Shown piece after piece: positions 43,993 to 56,283 of a stretch of 64,000 nt of DNA. Numbering within the stretch: position 1 is the stretch's first letter; the number at the start of each line of letters is the position of its first letter. Under the pieces are notes generated by a model, which saw only the letters and a list, made by a program, of their open reading frames with translations, made no database searches and was not told where the DNA came from. The stretch is from Otatea glauca. Lineage: Eukaryota > Streptophyta > Magnoliopsida > Poales > Poaceae. The translations under genes were made by a program, and so were the position numbers. The DNA lies in assembly GCA_036346275.1 (NCBI GenBank), contig CM070713.1, positions 54,059,567 through 54,123,566 of the forward strand. The letters run 5' to 3'.

Positions 43993-44693
43993 TTCTAGAA
44001 CTCAACCTTCAGAAGCGGTTCGTGTCTCCAACCGCTTCTGGAAGCCCTCCCGCGCAGCGCATTTAAACCCTTCTTCCTCCATGCGCCAGCAGAGGTACGA
44101 ATACGATCGAACAGAGAAGGCCGACCAAGCGCTGTTCTTGGGGAGGTGCTGTCCAAATTTTTAATTGGAGGTGATTAGCTCTAAATTAAGTGTTTCAAAG
44201 TTAGTAACATCATGTGAACATCCTTCTCACCTAGATATTGCTATTTTTTTCAATGGATGTGGAGAAATCTTGAACTTTTTAAGCATTATCGAAAATTTGT
44301 TTTTCGTGTCTTGTTTTTGTTGTTGTATGAAGATGTAGGGTGGAGATCTAGTTCAAAATATGACATTACAAGGTAAAGGTGATTGGAAGCTTTAGATCTA
44401 GGTGGTTGTTAGCTTTAGAATCTTAAATATCACAATATTGGAAGAGATCTAGGTATAACATTGCAAGGAAGTAATTATTGGTGTATGAAATAAAATAGAA
44501 AAACATGTAGAAGGATAAAAATAATTACAAAGGTAGGAAGGGATACAAAATAATTAGAAAGGTAGGTCTTTAATTGGATGACGGTGTAGGTGGAGTTTTT
44601 TTGTTGGGTTTAAATGTTACTAAATTTAAGTTAGGTTATAATTTTTCTAGCTGAATTTGTTATAATTTTTAATGAAATTATAACTTGGTATAG

Positions 44694-47600
44694 ATGAATC
44701 GGCAATGGATGTACAATGCGGACCGTCACTCGAGAGAGTTCATTGATGGCGCGTGTGCTTTTCTCGATGCGTGTTGCATTATTGCCTCCAGTGACTTCAT
44801 ATGTTGTCCGTGTGTAGATTGCAAGAACGAGAAAGAGCATTCCCAGCGATGGCAAGTTATGAACCACTTGATCATGAGAGGTTTTATGCCAAATTATACT
44901 GTTGGACCAACCATGGCGGTTGAGGTGATTAGCCAGAAGACGATGAAGAAGACAAGGAAGAGGAAGATGGATTCAACAAGAACCGGACGACACGCACATC
45001 TTGCTCCGTGGAAGAAACACTTGGTGACTTTGGTGATGATGAGCTAGACCGGATGTTGCGTGACGAGAGGGAGACTACAGATGAAAGGCAGATTCGAGAA
45101 GTTCCAGCGCATGTTAGAGGACCACGTAACTCCTTTGTACCCAAACTGTAGGCGGGGCCACAAAAAGCTGCGTACTACACCGAACTCTTGCAATGGAAGG
45201 CTAGAAATGGTGTGTCGATAAGGGATTCGATGAGGTGTTATCACTCGTAAAGAAGGTGCTTCCGAAGATAACACTCGCCGAATCTACATATGAAGCCAAG
45301 CAAGTCGTCATCCTTTGGGATTGGAAATACGTAAGATACACGTGTGTCCTAATGATTGTATCCTCGATCGTAATGAGTATGCCGATTTGGATGTTTGTCC
45401 GGTGTGCAGAGAATCAAGGTATAAGGTGAAGCGTGACGATCCAGTGAAATAGATGGGAGCGTAAGAAGAAGAGACCTCCGGCTAAAGTGTTGTGGTATTT
45501 CCTGTGATCCCCGATTGAAACGTATGTTTGCTAACAAAGCGCATGCCGGATGATGCGTTGGCACAAAGAAGAGCGTAAGGACGACGGGATGCTTAGACAC
45601 CTGCAGATGGCTCACGGTGGAGGAAAGTCAATCGGACGTGCGGACTTCGCAGATGAGGTGAGAAACATAAGGTTTGGGTTGAGTACCGATGGGATGAATC
45701 CTTTCGGAGAATTGAGCAGCAGACCATAGCACTGCCCGTTACACTATGTATCTATAACATTCCTCCATGGTTGTGCATGAAGCGAAAGCACATCATGATG
45801 CCGTTGTTGATCCAAGGCCCCAAGCAACCCGGAAATGACATCGATGTCTACCTGAAACCATTGGTTGAAGATCTTGTGACATTGTGGGACGATGGTGCAA
45901 TGGTATGGGATGAGTACAAAAGGGAGTATTTCACCCTACGTGCATTGTTATTTGTAACAATCAACGATTGGCCCGCTTCGGTGAACTCTGTCGGCCTAAC
46001 TAACAAAGGATATAGAGCCTGCATCCAGTGCTTAGATGAAACGGACGGCACGTACCTGAAAAACTCTCGGAAGGTTGTGTACATGGGTCACCGTAGGTTT
46101 CTTCTAACGAGTCACCCGTTGCGGAAGGAAGGCAGAAATTTAACGGCAACTGCACCTTCGTGCAAGGCCTCAAAGATCGTAGTGGGCCACGTGTGTTTGC
46201 TATGGTAAAGGATTTGAAAGTAGTATTTGGAAAGGGTCCTGGAAGCAAACATGTGCAGAATGAGGATGGTCATGCACCCATGTGGAAGAAGAAGTCAATA
46301 TTTTGGGACTTGCCTTATTGGAAAGTTATGGAGGTTCGTCACTCACTTGACTTCATGCACATCACGAAGAATGTCTGCTTGAACCTGCTAGGCTACATAG
46401 ATATGTACGGAATATCGAAAGATACACTGCAAGCTCGGAAGGACCTTAAATTCTTGGAATTGAGGAACGACCTACGTCCCGAAAAGAGAGAGAAAGGACA
46501 ACATTACCTACATCCTGCGAGCTACACTCTAAGCAAAGAAGAGAAAAAAAGCATGATAGAGTTCCTGAACAGTGTGAAGGTCCCTTCCGGATACTCCTCG
46601 AATGTAAAGAGACTCGTAAACACGAAAGAGAATAAAATCGTACACATGAAATCTCATGACTGTCTTGTGTTAATGACACAGTTGCTCCCAGTGGCTGTGA
46701 GAGGCATACTGCCCGAGTGGGTACGAGGGACAATCACAAAGCTGTGTTCTTTTTTCAACGCGATTTCACAGAAGGTCATCGACCCAGATAAACTAAGTAA
46801 GCTGCAGGATGACGTGGTACAAAGTTTGGTTAGCCTTGAGATGATCTTTCCTCTTGCATTTTTTGATATTATGGTTCATCTCACTGTTCACCTTGTCAAA
46901 GAGATAGGTATCCTTGGACCCGTGTATCTACACAACATGTTCCCTTTCGAGAGGTACATGAGTGTGCTAAAGAAGTATGTTCAGAATCGTTCTCATCCGG
47001 AAGGATGCATTGCCGAGGGTTATGGGACAGAGGAGGTGATTGAGTTTTGTGTGGATTACATTAATGATCTAAACCCGATCGGCGTCCCTATATCACGCCA
47101 TGAGGGGAGGCTACGAGGAAAAGGGACACTAGGAAGGAAAGCAATTGCATGCAATGATCTTCTTACATTTAAGCAAGCACATTTTACGGTTTTGAAACAA
47201 TCAACTGTAGTGGCCCGTATGTCCTTGAGTACAAGAGTATTCTACGCGCGATTTCCGGGAGGTCGAGGATTGGATAACATGAAGCACATGGATTCTTTGG
47301 CGCTTGGTTACAAAAGTACATCCTTTTGAAAGGGTCGGACAATGAGCAGTTGTAACGCTTGGCTCTGGGACCATCTAGTGAAATCGTGACATTTAAAGGG
47401 TACGAGATAAATGGTTACACATTTTACACGGATCGCAGGATAACAAGAGCACCAACCAAAATAGCGGTGTCCGTATAGACGCCAAGACAACAAAGGCAAG
47501 GTGGATACATATTATGGTTTCATAGAAGAGATATGGGAGCTTGACTATGGACCTTTGAAGGTCCCTCTATTTAAGTGCCAATGGGTCAAACCGACTTCAA

Positions 47601-47979
47601 TCGGCGTGAAGGTAGACAAATACGGTATGACAATCGTGGACCTCACCCAAGTCGGCTATAGGCGCGAACCGCTTGTCCTCGCGAACGATGTGAGATGTGT
47701 CTTCTACGTAATGGACATGTCAAGCAAACCTAAGAAACATAAGGACAAGCGAAAGATTGTAGTACTAAGCCGGGCGACACGTGGTTCTACAAGGCAAACG
47801 AAGGATTGTTGAGTTGAGGACGTCACGCACGAGGAAGAGTATAGTAAGTTCGACGAGATCCTCCTTTCATTGTGAATGTCGACATAAGCCTCCTCAATGA
47901 CACAGACGTGGATACTCCTTTCATACGTCGCGATCATAATGAAGGAACACTTGTAAAGACAAAGTGCGTTACTACTTAA
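44694..47979 (+). pseudogene. CACTA transposase (TNP2-type), frameshifted
   Basis: TNP2/TNPD-type transposases cut CACTA elements at their termini. The ATG at 44694 opens with the N-terminal transposase-associated domain (MNRQWMYNADRHSREFIDG, then CPCVDCKNEKEH). An acidic Asp/Glu stretch follows in another frame. The TNP2 core is readable from about 45650 (FGLSTDGMNPFG), through NIPPWLCMKRKHIMMPLLIQ (45758 onward) and DLPYWKVMEVRHSLDFMHIT (46310 onward), to 47329 with the DUF4218-like part (FPLAFFDIMVHLTVHLVKEI, 46852 onward). A DUF4216-like part follows (GFIEEIWELDYGPLKVPLFK, 47518 onward), ending near 47979. At least four shifts or stops break it. The longest intact stretch is 46160-47329, 389 codons. 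Confidence 0.85.
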
Positions 47980-48039
47980 GATGTACCCCACTTGTATGAA
48001 CTATGTATATGTAAGTCTTTTACAAGAGGAAGTGTTTAT

Positions 48040-48590
48040 TTGGAATGAATGTAAAGTGCCAAAATTCGAATGAAACTAAAGTGCTCAAAGCATTTTGTAA
48101 AAATTATGGAATGAAAGTAAAGTTCTAAAAGCTTCTTAAAAATTCAAATGAAATCAAGTGCTAAAAGCATTTTTAAAAATTATGAAATGAAACTGTCATG
48201 CTAAAAGCATTTTTAAAAATTATGAAATGAAATCAGAGTGCGTAAAAGAATTTTTAAAAATCCTGAAATGAAACTAAATTGCTAAAAGCACTTTTTAAAA
48301 ATTATGTAATTAAATGAAGTGCTAAAAGCATTTTTAAAAATTATGAAATGAAAAAGTGCTAAAAGTATTTTTAAAATCTCAAATGAAACTAAATTGCTAA
48401 AAGCATTTTTAAAAAATCAAATGAAATCAAGTGCTAAAAGCATTTTTAAAAAATTATGAAATGAAATCGAGTGCTAAAAGTATTTTTAAAAATTACGAAA
48501 TGAAATCAATTGCTAAAAGCCTTTTAAAAAATTATGAAATGAAACTGTATGTCTTAAAAGAATTTTTAAAAATCATGAAATTAAACGGAA
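48040..48590. repeat. AT-rich tandem repeat, about 40-bp unit, about 13 copies
   Basis: Units of the form GTGCTAAAAGCATTTTTAAA followed by AATTATGAAATGAAATCAA recur in direct orientation with small length changes. They lie between the transposase end and the internal block of subterminal motifs. Confidence 0.9.
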
Positions 48591-48905
48591 GCGGTTTGAA
48601 AAATGAACCGCTTCTAGAGTGCAACATTCAGAAACGGTTAGTAATAAGAACCGCTTCTAGAACGCAATATTCAGAAGCGGTTTTAGAAAAGAACCGCTTC
48701 TAGAGTGAACTATTCAGAAACGGTTAGTAACACCAACCGCTTGTAGAGATATTCTACAAGCGGTTGATCTAACTCCGCTTGTAGAGATATTCTAAAAGCG
48801 GTTCGTTCTACGAACCGCTTGTAGAAGTCCTCCCTGTACAAGCGGTTGGTTCTAAAACCGCTTGTAGAGATTTTCTACAAGCGGTTGGTTATTAGAACCG
48901 CTTGT
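48591..48905. repeat. Internal block of CACTA subterminal motifs
   Basis: About fifteen AAGCGGTT or AACCGCTT-type motifs in both orientations, the same motif as at the element ends, but placed in the middle. It runs directly into a TATA-like CCCTGTATAAATTTGAAACG (48907) and a GC-rich leader, as the 5' subterminal block does at 44046. This suggests a promoter for the second gene, or the remnant of a nested CACTA end. Confidence 0.8.
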
Positions 48906-48910
48906 AGAAG

Positions 48911-48917
48911 TGCTCCC
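48911..48917 (+). promoter_or_regulatory. TATA-like box before the second CACTA gene
   Basis: TATAAAT, directly after the internal AAGCGGTT block and before a CT-rich, GC-rich leader (48940-49200). About 770 bp upstream of the next good ATG (49679). Confidence 0.45.
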
Positions 48918-49678
48918 TGTATAAATTTGAAACGCCCCGCCCTTTTCTCACACCCGAAATCTTCTAAGTCCCAGTCCACCCCGCGTGCGCCGAAGCCTTC
49001 TCTGCCACCCTCGTCGCCGCCGTCACTCCACCCCGGCCGCCGAAGCCTTCTCTGCCACCCCGCCGACGCCTTCTCCGCCACCAAAGCGCCGCCACACCGC
49101 CGTCCAGCCAGGAGGACCGAGGTAGCTGCTTGTGCACGCGTCGTCCTCCTCTCTAGTTCGGCTGCCCACCATCTGTTCGGTGAAATGCCCACAAGTGCTC
49201 TGCTTGCTTGAAATTTTAATTCTAAATTAAACCAACACGTATATTTTTCACTTAGTATGGAATTACATAACAATGCATGTTTTCTTTTTTCTTTTTATTA
49301 TTTTGTTGTTTTTTATTTAATTTTGAATTTGGTTCTAGTTTAGGATTTGTATATAAATTTAACTACTAATTTCATCTAATTTTTATTTCAAATTTTAGCT
49401 ATGTACATATTTTAGTTTCATCTATTTAGTTTTGCATATCAATTTTAGGTAGAATTCATATACAAAACGATCAAAACGATCAAATCATCACGATCAAAAC
49501 GACTAACTAATAAATATCATCACGAGTTCGTGTTTGATCCTTGGGCTAGTTCCAACACGCCGTAGTACTTAATGCTTGGTGTAGAGATTTATGTAATAAT
49601 ATGCTTGTGTTGTAATCTGTAATATGGTTGTTTCAAAGTAATATGATATTTATGTCAACATTTTTCGAATTAGTATAG

Positions 49679-52600
49679 ATGGCGCAACCAGACGTGGTGA
49701 CCCTACGTTCGATGAGGAGAATAGATTCTTGTTGGACTCCATCGCTACCGGGTACCATCGAAGGTGATGGTAACGCTGCTGCCGATGAGTCCGATAACAC
49801 CGTTCCGCCAGATGAGGTACGACCGTAAGAATATAATCCCGTAGACATGTTAATTAATCGCAACTCATTAATATAATACACTCGACACGTTTGTACATAT
49901 GTTTATGTATTTCAAGCCCGTGCATCGAGCAACCAATCCAAGCATCGGGACCTAACAAGAAGCCGATCCACGAAGCACGTGTTTACCGGCGTTAACAACG
50001 AAGGGATGCGGTTGCCCTCTTTTAGCGATTGGGCCGCATAACAACGCTTGCGGTTACCAAGTGAGGATCACGTCCCAATTAGCATCGTAAAATGGGCCAA
50101 GTTCCTCAAGCTACCAAGGACTCGCTCGGCAAGATATTAAGGAAAATTTCACATTTCCTCAAGGGTCCAAGACAAGGCCAAGAAATTTACTTTGAAGAAG
50201 ATGGCAACAATGTTTCAGCTTGAAGACATCTCTCACCGCAAGTACGCGAGAAGGGAGAAAGACCCGACTTCAACCAATTTCCTAAGTTGGCGGATCACTG
50301 GAAGCATTCGAGGAGTTCAAGCCGCCACCAAGGCCGTGCCGCGAGTCGAAGAACAAGGACAATTCACGATGAAGAAAACCACCACCATCTTGGCACGGTG
50401 GTTACATCAAGGTTGTACCAAAATGGGAGAAGCGGAAGAAGAATTAATGGCGAAGGACGCCACACCGCTACCGCTCTGTGGGAACAGCGCTGCGCAATTG
50501 GTTCATGGGTCATGGGGAGCCTTTCGGATGGCAGTTTGGTGATGGCACCAGAGTACAAGAGGTCGCCAAAGGATTGTACAAGTTGTTGAGCGATCTCGAG
50601 CAGTACATTGGTGCCGACAGGAGAATGACGAGCTAACACATGCCCTTGAAAACCCCGAGCACCGGGACGGACACGAGGTATGGGCAAGGCGACGCCGTGG
50701 AAGTATGGTTTCGCGAAGGACGCACATACGTCTGAGAGCGGCATAGAAGCAAATCAAGAGAATCACGTAAAGTGTACCAATTGGAACAAGAGCTCGAGCA
50801 ACCTGTGCTAGCATCGGCGACATAGTTGCGCAACAAGTACAAATTGCCTCAAGAAGCTTCAAGGACTAGGTCCGAGCAATCACCGGACGACTGTGATCGC
50901 CCTCCGCGGCGAAGTAGCTGCGCTTCCACCGGGCCCCAGGCGGACACCTTGCTATCCCGTTATCCCGTGGATGACATAAGGGTTCGCCGCCGATGTGAGC
51001 TGCATGTTGATGCGCGTAACCTCTCCATCAAGGTGGCTTACGGCATGGCATATCCGGTGGAGTGGGCGGATGTTCCATCGCAACGAGATACCCCGGTTAC
51101 TCAAAGGTCGCGTGGAGGAGGTGCCGAGCGGATTTGAAGAACTTCACCTCGATATTCCGGAGGCGACGACGTGACCAAGCTTGGACAGCCCTCCACAATA
51201 TCATCCTTTGGCGCAAACGGTACATCATATTTCCACCGCTATGGATGCGTCATCTCCACCACGGCAACCCACGCCTCCAACGTCACCGCCACGCAATGCC
51301 TCGCCAAGAAAAGCAGGCGAAGCCCTACTTCACCACCACCAGCTCCTGTGTCTCCACCCGCTCCACGCAGAAGCCCTACTCCACCACCAAAGATCTCAAA
51401 CAAAAAGAACCCCTAGGAAAACCACGCCCACCATCTCCTCCGAGGAAGAAGCTCGATAATAGAATGAAGGCTCCCGCACTGCTCCCAAGAAGGCGGAGTC
51501 CACCGATCGACCAAGGTAAAGGAACCTCCAAAGAGGGCATATGATATGAATAAGGAGGAGAGTGACGCGGTCACTAAAGCGTATGGCTGCACACTTCGCA
51601 AAAAGAAGGTAGAGCCAAAGGTACCAACCGATCCAAAAGCGCAGAACACTTCGCGACATGCCGTGCAAAGTCATTGCCTATGCCGCCCAACTATGAACGG
51701 ACAATAATTAAGGCTACAGAAGAATAAACGTGGTGGCGGCGGCAAAGAAGAAGAAGAGAGACCAAGATCGAGAACCTCGAGAGGTTTATGAAGGAGGCAG
51801 ACTCGGCCCACAGTGCAGCTCTTGGATTAATAGATGATATCCCAATGGCAACAAAGGTCAGATGGCAATTTCAGTTGGGCCGGGAGCTGATTGACCCAAA
51901 TGAGATAAAGGATCTGCCAACCAAGATGCGGCAATTTCACGAATGGTACATGACAGAGTCCGCTCAAGGAAGAACGATGTTCCCCTCCGTATCAAAGAAG
52001 ATGATTTTTATCATGGGACAACACCATATGGCTCGAATTTGACGACTTATACAATATTTACCATGCCGACTCCATCAACGTGTCTCTCATGAGCTGCTGG
52101 TGCCTGTAAGTGTCAAGCTCATACCTTTACCGTGTGCTTCCTCGTACAATAAAATTGCAACTATTAAACTTATACCTTTCTATGTAGAATGGAGATACAA
52201 CGATGTAGAAAAGAGAATATCTTCAACGTGGGCTTCATCGACCAGAGATTGTTAACGAGTTCGTCTTTGGATACAACCGAAAGGAACTTGAAGATTACAT
52301 TCTCGATGCATTCTTGGGACAACAATACAAACCGTACATACTTCTACCCTTCAACTTCGAGTACGTATATATACAACCTCTCGTTCTTATATTTTCCAAG
52401 GCATTTATAATACTACTAGCTAACTAGTTACATATATGTTGCAATACATGAATAGGTTTCATGGATCCTCGCTTGTCATCAAGCTTGATAGCAACCAAAT
52501 CATTGTTCAAGACTCAAAAGGACTCGGTGAAAAATTTCAATTTATCATTGACACCCTAAGCAGTATATAGCACATATATATACGATGGTTTTCCTTATTA

Positions 52601-53131
52601 TATATATTGAAATACCTTGCTAATTATTCCAACTCGATAATTACCATTCATACTAACGCATCACACAGACATTCTGCACGGTTTGAAAGAAGCAACAAGG
52701 AGATTTCGAGAACGAATTTGATGTACAATTAAGCACTCGAGTGCGTATAAAGAATATTAATATCTTTGTAACAGTTTTTATCCCAATAATCGTGGTCCTT
52801 TCAAATTTCATCGCAGTTCTACAATGACGGTGGAAACAACCTATGTGGCTATTATGTGTGCCACTATATGCAAAGTATTACCCACGGTGATGTGCCGACA
52901 ACCAACGCCGAGGTAGTGTGCACATGTCAATTTCTTAGTACTTACACTTTAATAATTACATGTCCAGAGATTTATTTACCTCCCGCTTTGTCACCCAACA
53001 TCGATGTGCAAGACGTGATCCCGCCGCACGGGTTGCAAAGCAATCCAAGAACAACCCATCGGCTTTATTGTCGATTTAGATTGTATCCACCAAAGGCGAG
53101 TTCCACGCAAATGGTTGGAGAGATTGTCTGA
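49679..53131 (+). pseudogene. Second CACTA gene with ULP1-like (C48) protease end, broken
   Basis: From ATG 49679 (MAQPDVVTLRSMRRIDSC) the reading shifts frame repeatedly. Recognisable parts are RLPSFSDWAA near 50010, a Pro/Arg-rich middle (51240-51540), the block VRWQFQLGRELIDPNEIKDL (about 51858) with RQFHEWYM, and ULP1-like peptidase sequence: FNFE|FHG (about 52350 to 52465, the triad His), VIKLDSN then VQDSKG (about 52475-52530, Asp), and NNLCGYYVCHYM (about 52835, Cys). ULP1-like proteins of CACTA, MULE and Kaonashi elements are known; their role in transposition is unclear. Multiple stops make it non-functional as it stands. Confidence 0.7.
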
Positions 53132-53696
53132 AATAAGGACAGTGAACTGACATCAACGTCGACCAAGGGCACAAAGAGCGACGCACGCAAGAAATGAGCT
53201 CAACATTCGCCTTTTATTCTTTGAAAGTTGTAAAAGACGTGGCTAGCTTATTATTTCATGTGTTCATCGATCAACTTGTTCATTTTAGTGATCTGTAATT
53301 ATCCGAATGAATACTAATGACTAATATATATATATATATATATTTAAGTGTGTCAAAAAACTCATGAAGTTCTATTTATTTTAATTGTCAAAATCTATAT
53401 CGAAACCCCTCGAAAACATATTCTATATTGAATATAATCAAAACGCTACTGTTGTCGGACTCTTCACAAGCGCTTGGTAACTCCAACCGCTTGGAGAGAG
53501 CCTCTCCACAAGCGGTTCGTAATACCAACCGTTTTGGAGAGCCTCTCACAAGCGGTTGGTAACACCAACCGCTTGTGGAAATGTCGAACCACAAGCGGTT
53601 CGGGAACCGCTTGTGATACCCGACGGGGTATCACTCCCGGTTGCTTACAAGCGGTTCTAAAACCGCTTCTGAAAGCGGTTTCGAACCGCTTATGCA

Positions 53697-53715
53697 TGCC
53701 CGATCCGCAGTAGTG
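53697..53715 (-). repeat. CACTA right terminal inverted repeat
   Basis: Plus-strand TGCCCGATCCGCAGTAGTG. Read on the minus strand it matches 14 of 19 positions of the left end if the gap-free alignment is used, including the whole CACTACT start and GGGCA end. Confidence 0.85.
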
Positions 53716-53718
53716 ATA

Positions 53719-54131
53719 TTCCTATGTTTCTAATTTCTGTAGGATTTAACATGGCATGACATCCAATTCCTGTATTTTCCTATTTCTATGTTTTTTTAAT
53801 TCTGCGTTCCAAAGAGTACTAAAATTTCGTTAACAATCCTTCCATTCAAACGGGGCCTTAATCCTTGATCAGAAGGTCGTACGGTTGTAGTTTATTTAGG
53901 AGTATCTCCGTAAAGAGAAGACAGAAAATTCTAAACTCTGATACAATATTTTCTTTGAAAAACTAAGTCTCAAGAGCTTTGCCGTCCATGATATAACGTT
54001 ACATATTATAGATGAACCAAGCACGAGCTTCTGTAATTTGGAATGCACAAGAGGAATAACAAACCGAAAGCAAGGGCCAGTTGAATTGTAGACTTTCTAG
54101 TGGTAAAGAATAAAATTGTGATAGTTGAGGT
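53719..54131. other. Intergenic, right flank of the CACTA element
   Basis: No gene. AT-rich sequence resembling the left flank at 43680-43780 (both have ATTCCTATGT and TTTCCT-type runs), as expected if the CACTA element landed inside an older MITE-like repeat. Confidence 0.4.
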
Positions 54132-55029
54132 TATTGGAAATATGCGTAATATTTTATTCTAGATTTTATTTTGAGGCAAATATAATAAAATACTAGAGAT
54201 GCATAAATCAGCATGCAACATATTGTACTTAGAATATACTCAAGTATTGAAAATTAACATAGTCGATCGATCGTATGAACGACTTACAACTAGGCTTGAT
54301 GAAGAACAAGAAGCAACGCAGCGCAGACGTAGTCGATGTTGAGGAAGAAGCAGAACGGTCACGCGGATATGCTATCCAGAAACCTTATTGCCACCCGTGT
54401 AGGTGATCTCTGCGACAACCGCTCGAAGATACCGCTCACCCTCCTTCACGGTGCACGCCGAGGAGGCAGGTCGACGAGGTTCAACTGCTCAACACCGTAG
54501 TACAGCAATCAAGAGAGGATGAGAAAGAATGAAGCAGGAATTTGGTCTCGGCTAGCTTGGACGTCTCCAAGTCTTATATAGGCACACTCACCACTAGATG
54601 ACCACATTATGTCAATTAAATGCAGCAATTACTCACTAGTAGCTAACAGTATTTTAAATACAGCAATTACTCACTAGTAACTGACTGCATTATGACGATT
54701 AAACTGAAATAAAAGAAATATTTAAATCACATTTAAACAAAATGAATAGAGAGATAAATTGCATGATTCAGCAAAACAAAAGGTGAATTCAATGTGTTAA
54801 GAGACACTCTATGGCGCAAATTTCCACACAAAAATACTCGAATGCACGCGCGTGCATGTGTTTTGCCAATGTTCACCTCATGCTATGTATCACATTATTC
54901 AAGGAGTGACAATACTCCACCTTATAAATTAGCTTCACTTTATTTTGTTAGGTAGTATATATAGTACTAAACTACACGTACTTTCAAATTAATTAAAGAA
55001 AATAGACCTCCATAGACCAATTCCTAACA
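54132..55029 (-). mobile_element. Solo LTR of a Copia-type retrotransposon
   Basis: 898 bp. On the minus strand it starts TGTTAGGAATTGG and ends TTTCCAATA, where CA would be expected. A TATA box (GCCTATATAAGAC) lies near 54585 on that strand, followed by a CT-rich leader. Flanking five bases are GAGGT (54127-54131) and AAGGT (55030-55034), a target duplication with one change. No internal region adjoins it, so it is a solo LTR left by recombination. Confidence 0.65.
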
Positions 55030-55803
55030 AAGGTTATAGGTACAACCCCCAATTGTATTTCCTAACCACAAAGACACGCGACTCCTCATTCGTGCTCTTA
55101 CTTTTTTATACCTAAAATACTCGCATTTCGGGTGAAAAACTTAATCATTTGTACGTCCAGATAATTTCTTTTGTAAACAAAATTGTTCTTTACATAAGAA
55201 ATTATATGGAACCAAATCCATGAATTCATTTTTGTCCCAAGAATTCATAATGCGTTTTCCTTGGTTGTTGATGCCGAGTCGTGTTTTTTCCTTCACTCGG
55301 TGACAGTGTAGTTACTTGGGTAAGTATGTTTCTCCTGTCATAACGAAGCTACTACGAATTTTCCTGTCATTAACCTACCTTTTGTTGCGGAGTGTAAAGA
55401 AGCAAATTTTTATGCTAGACCTGTACAAATTAAGTATATAAACAACGCTAGCTACTGATGATATGCTTTATGCTTTGTGAATCTATAACAATGCATGTAC
55501 GTACATGCGTAATGCATGGCCAAGACAAGACGGCCTGTATAGATCAAAGATATGTGCCGTGGGCAACTTCTTCCGTACCAGCGTACGGGTCGTAGCGTGT
55601 GACAGAGATTATTAGTTCAAGCATCTAACTAATCGATCAAAGAAGAAATCTAATAAAATTCGATCAAAGAGGAAAAGCTACCTGCGAGCTCGATCGTTGC
55701 CTTCTCTCTCATAGAAACAGCTCGATCTCTGCCGCGCGCAAATCGCAAACTTTGCAGGGATCCAATCCGAGCTAGATCTCAGGAGCGCGCACTCGGGCCG
55801 GCG
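55030..55803. other. Intergenic, no gene seen
   Basis: AT-rich sequence with no coding signal. GC content rises after 55680, toward the UGT fragment. Confidence 0.45.
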
Positions 55804-55938
55804 ACGCCGATCGAGACGCCGCACGCCGTCGCTGTGTGCGTGCCGTTCCCGGCGCAGGGGCGCGCGACGCCGATGATGAAGCTGGCCAGGATCCTGCACA
55901 GCAAGGGCTTCCACGTCACGTTCGTCTGTTGCAATTAG
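55804..55938 (+). pseudogene. Truncated UGT85-like N-terminal fragment
   Basis: A 44-codon frame reads ETPHAVAVCVPFPAQGRATP then MMKLARILHSKGFHVTFV and ends CCN-stop. It matches residues 10-44 of the intact UGT at 59117. Homology stops abruptly at THE position where the intact gene continues VSSEYNH. There is no start codon, and the catalytic His of the family (AQGH) is Arg here (AQGR). It is a dead remnant, probably of a tandem duplicate. UGTs join sugars from UDP-sugars to small molecules. Confidence 0.85.
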
Positions 55939-56103
55939 CCCTGGGGAGAACCCATATTTCCCCTCCCTTGAACACTCACGCACTCAGGAAGGAGGTAGGA
56001 GACGAACAGAGAAGCACAGCTCAGTTTTGACGCCGCAACGGCCTAGTCTCGCTTGTCTGCTCTTCTCGTTCGACCACAAAGGAATGCAACAGAGATGCAA
56101 TAA
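55939..56103. other. Intergenic sequence between UGT fragment and MITE
   Basis: Short stretch, no feature recognised. Confidence 0.4.
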
Positions 56104-56283
56104 GGGACTGTTTGGAAGAGACTGTTTGGAAGAGCTTCAGATCTCAGCTTTATCTAAGATCTGAAACTTGTAAGTTAAAATAAAGTGAATTAAATTTATA
56201 TACTTATAGCTCCAGCTCCATAGATCTACCAGCTTCACCAGATCCACGAATCTAATGAAGTTAAAGTTCTACCAAACACACCC
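56104..56283. mobile_element. Tourist-like MITE with TAA target duplication
   Basis: 180 bp beginning GGGACTGTTTGG and ending CCAAACACACCC, flanked by TAA on both sides (56101-56103 and 56284-56286). This is the standard structure of PIF/Harbinger-type Tourist MITEs. The left end carries a short internal duplication of ACTGTTTGGAAGAG. Confidence 0.85.

Larger units (their letters stand above)
43781..53715 (+). mobile_element. CACTA (En/Spm-type) transposon, structurally complete
   Basis: 9,935 bp. The left end CACTACTACAGAACTGGGCA and the right end (minus strand) CACTACTGCGGATCGGGCA are inverted repeats. The same 3-bp target duplication, ATA, lies at 43778-43780 and 53716-53718. AAGCGGTT/AACCGCTT subterminal motifs crowd both ends (43836-44040 and 53460-53695). 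It carries a TNP2-type transposase region and a second region with a ULP1-like protease, each upstream interval holding subterminal-type motifs. Both coding regions are broken, so it would need a helper to move. Confidence 0.92.
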
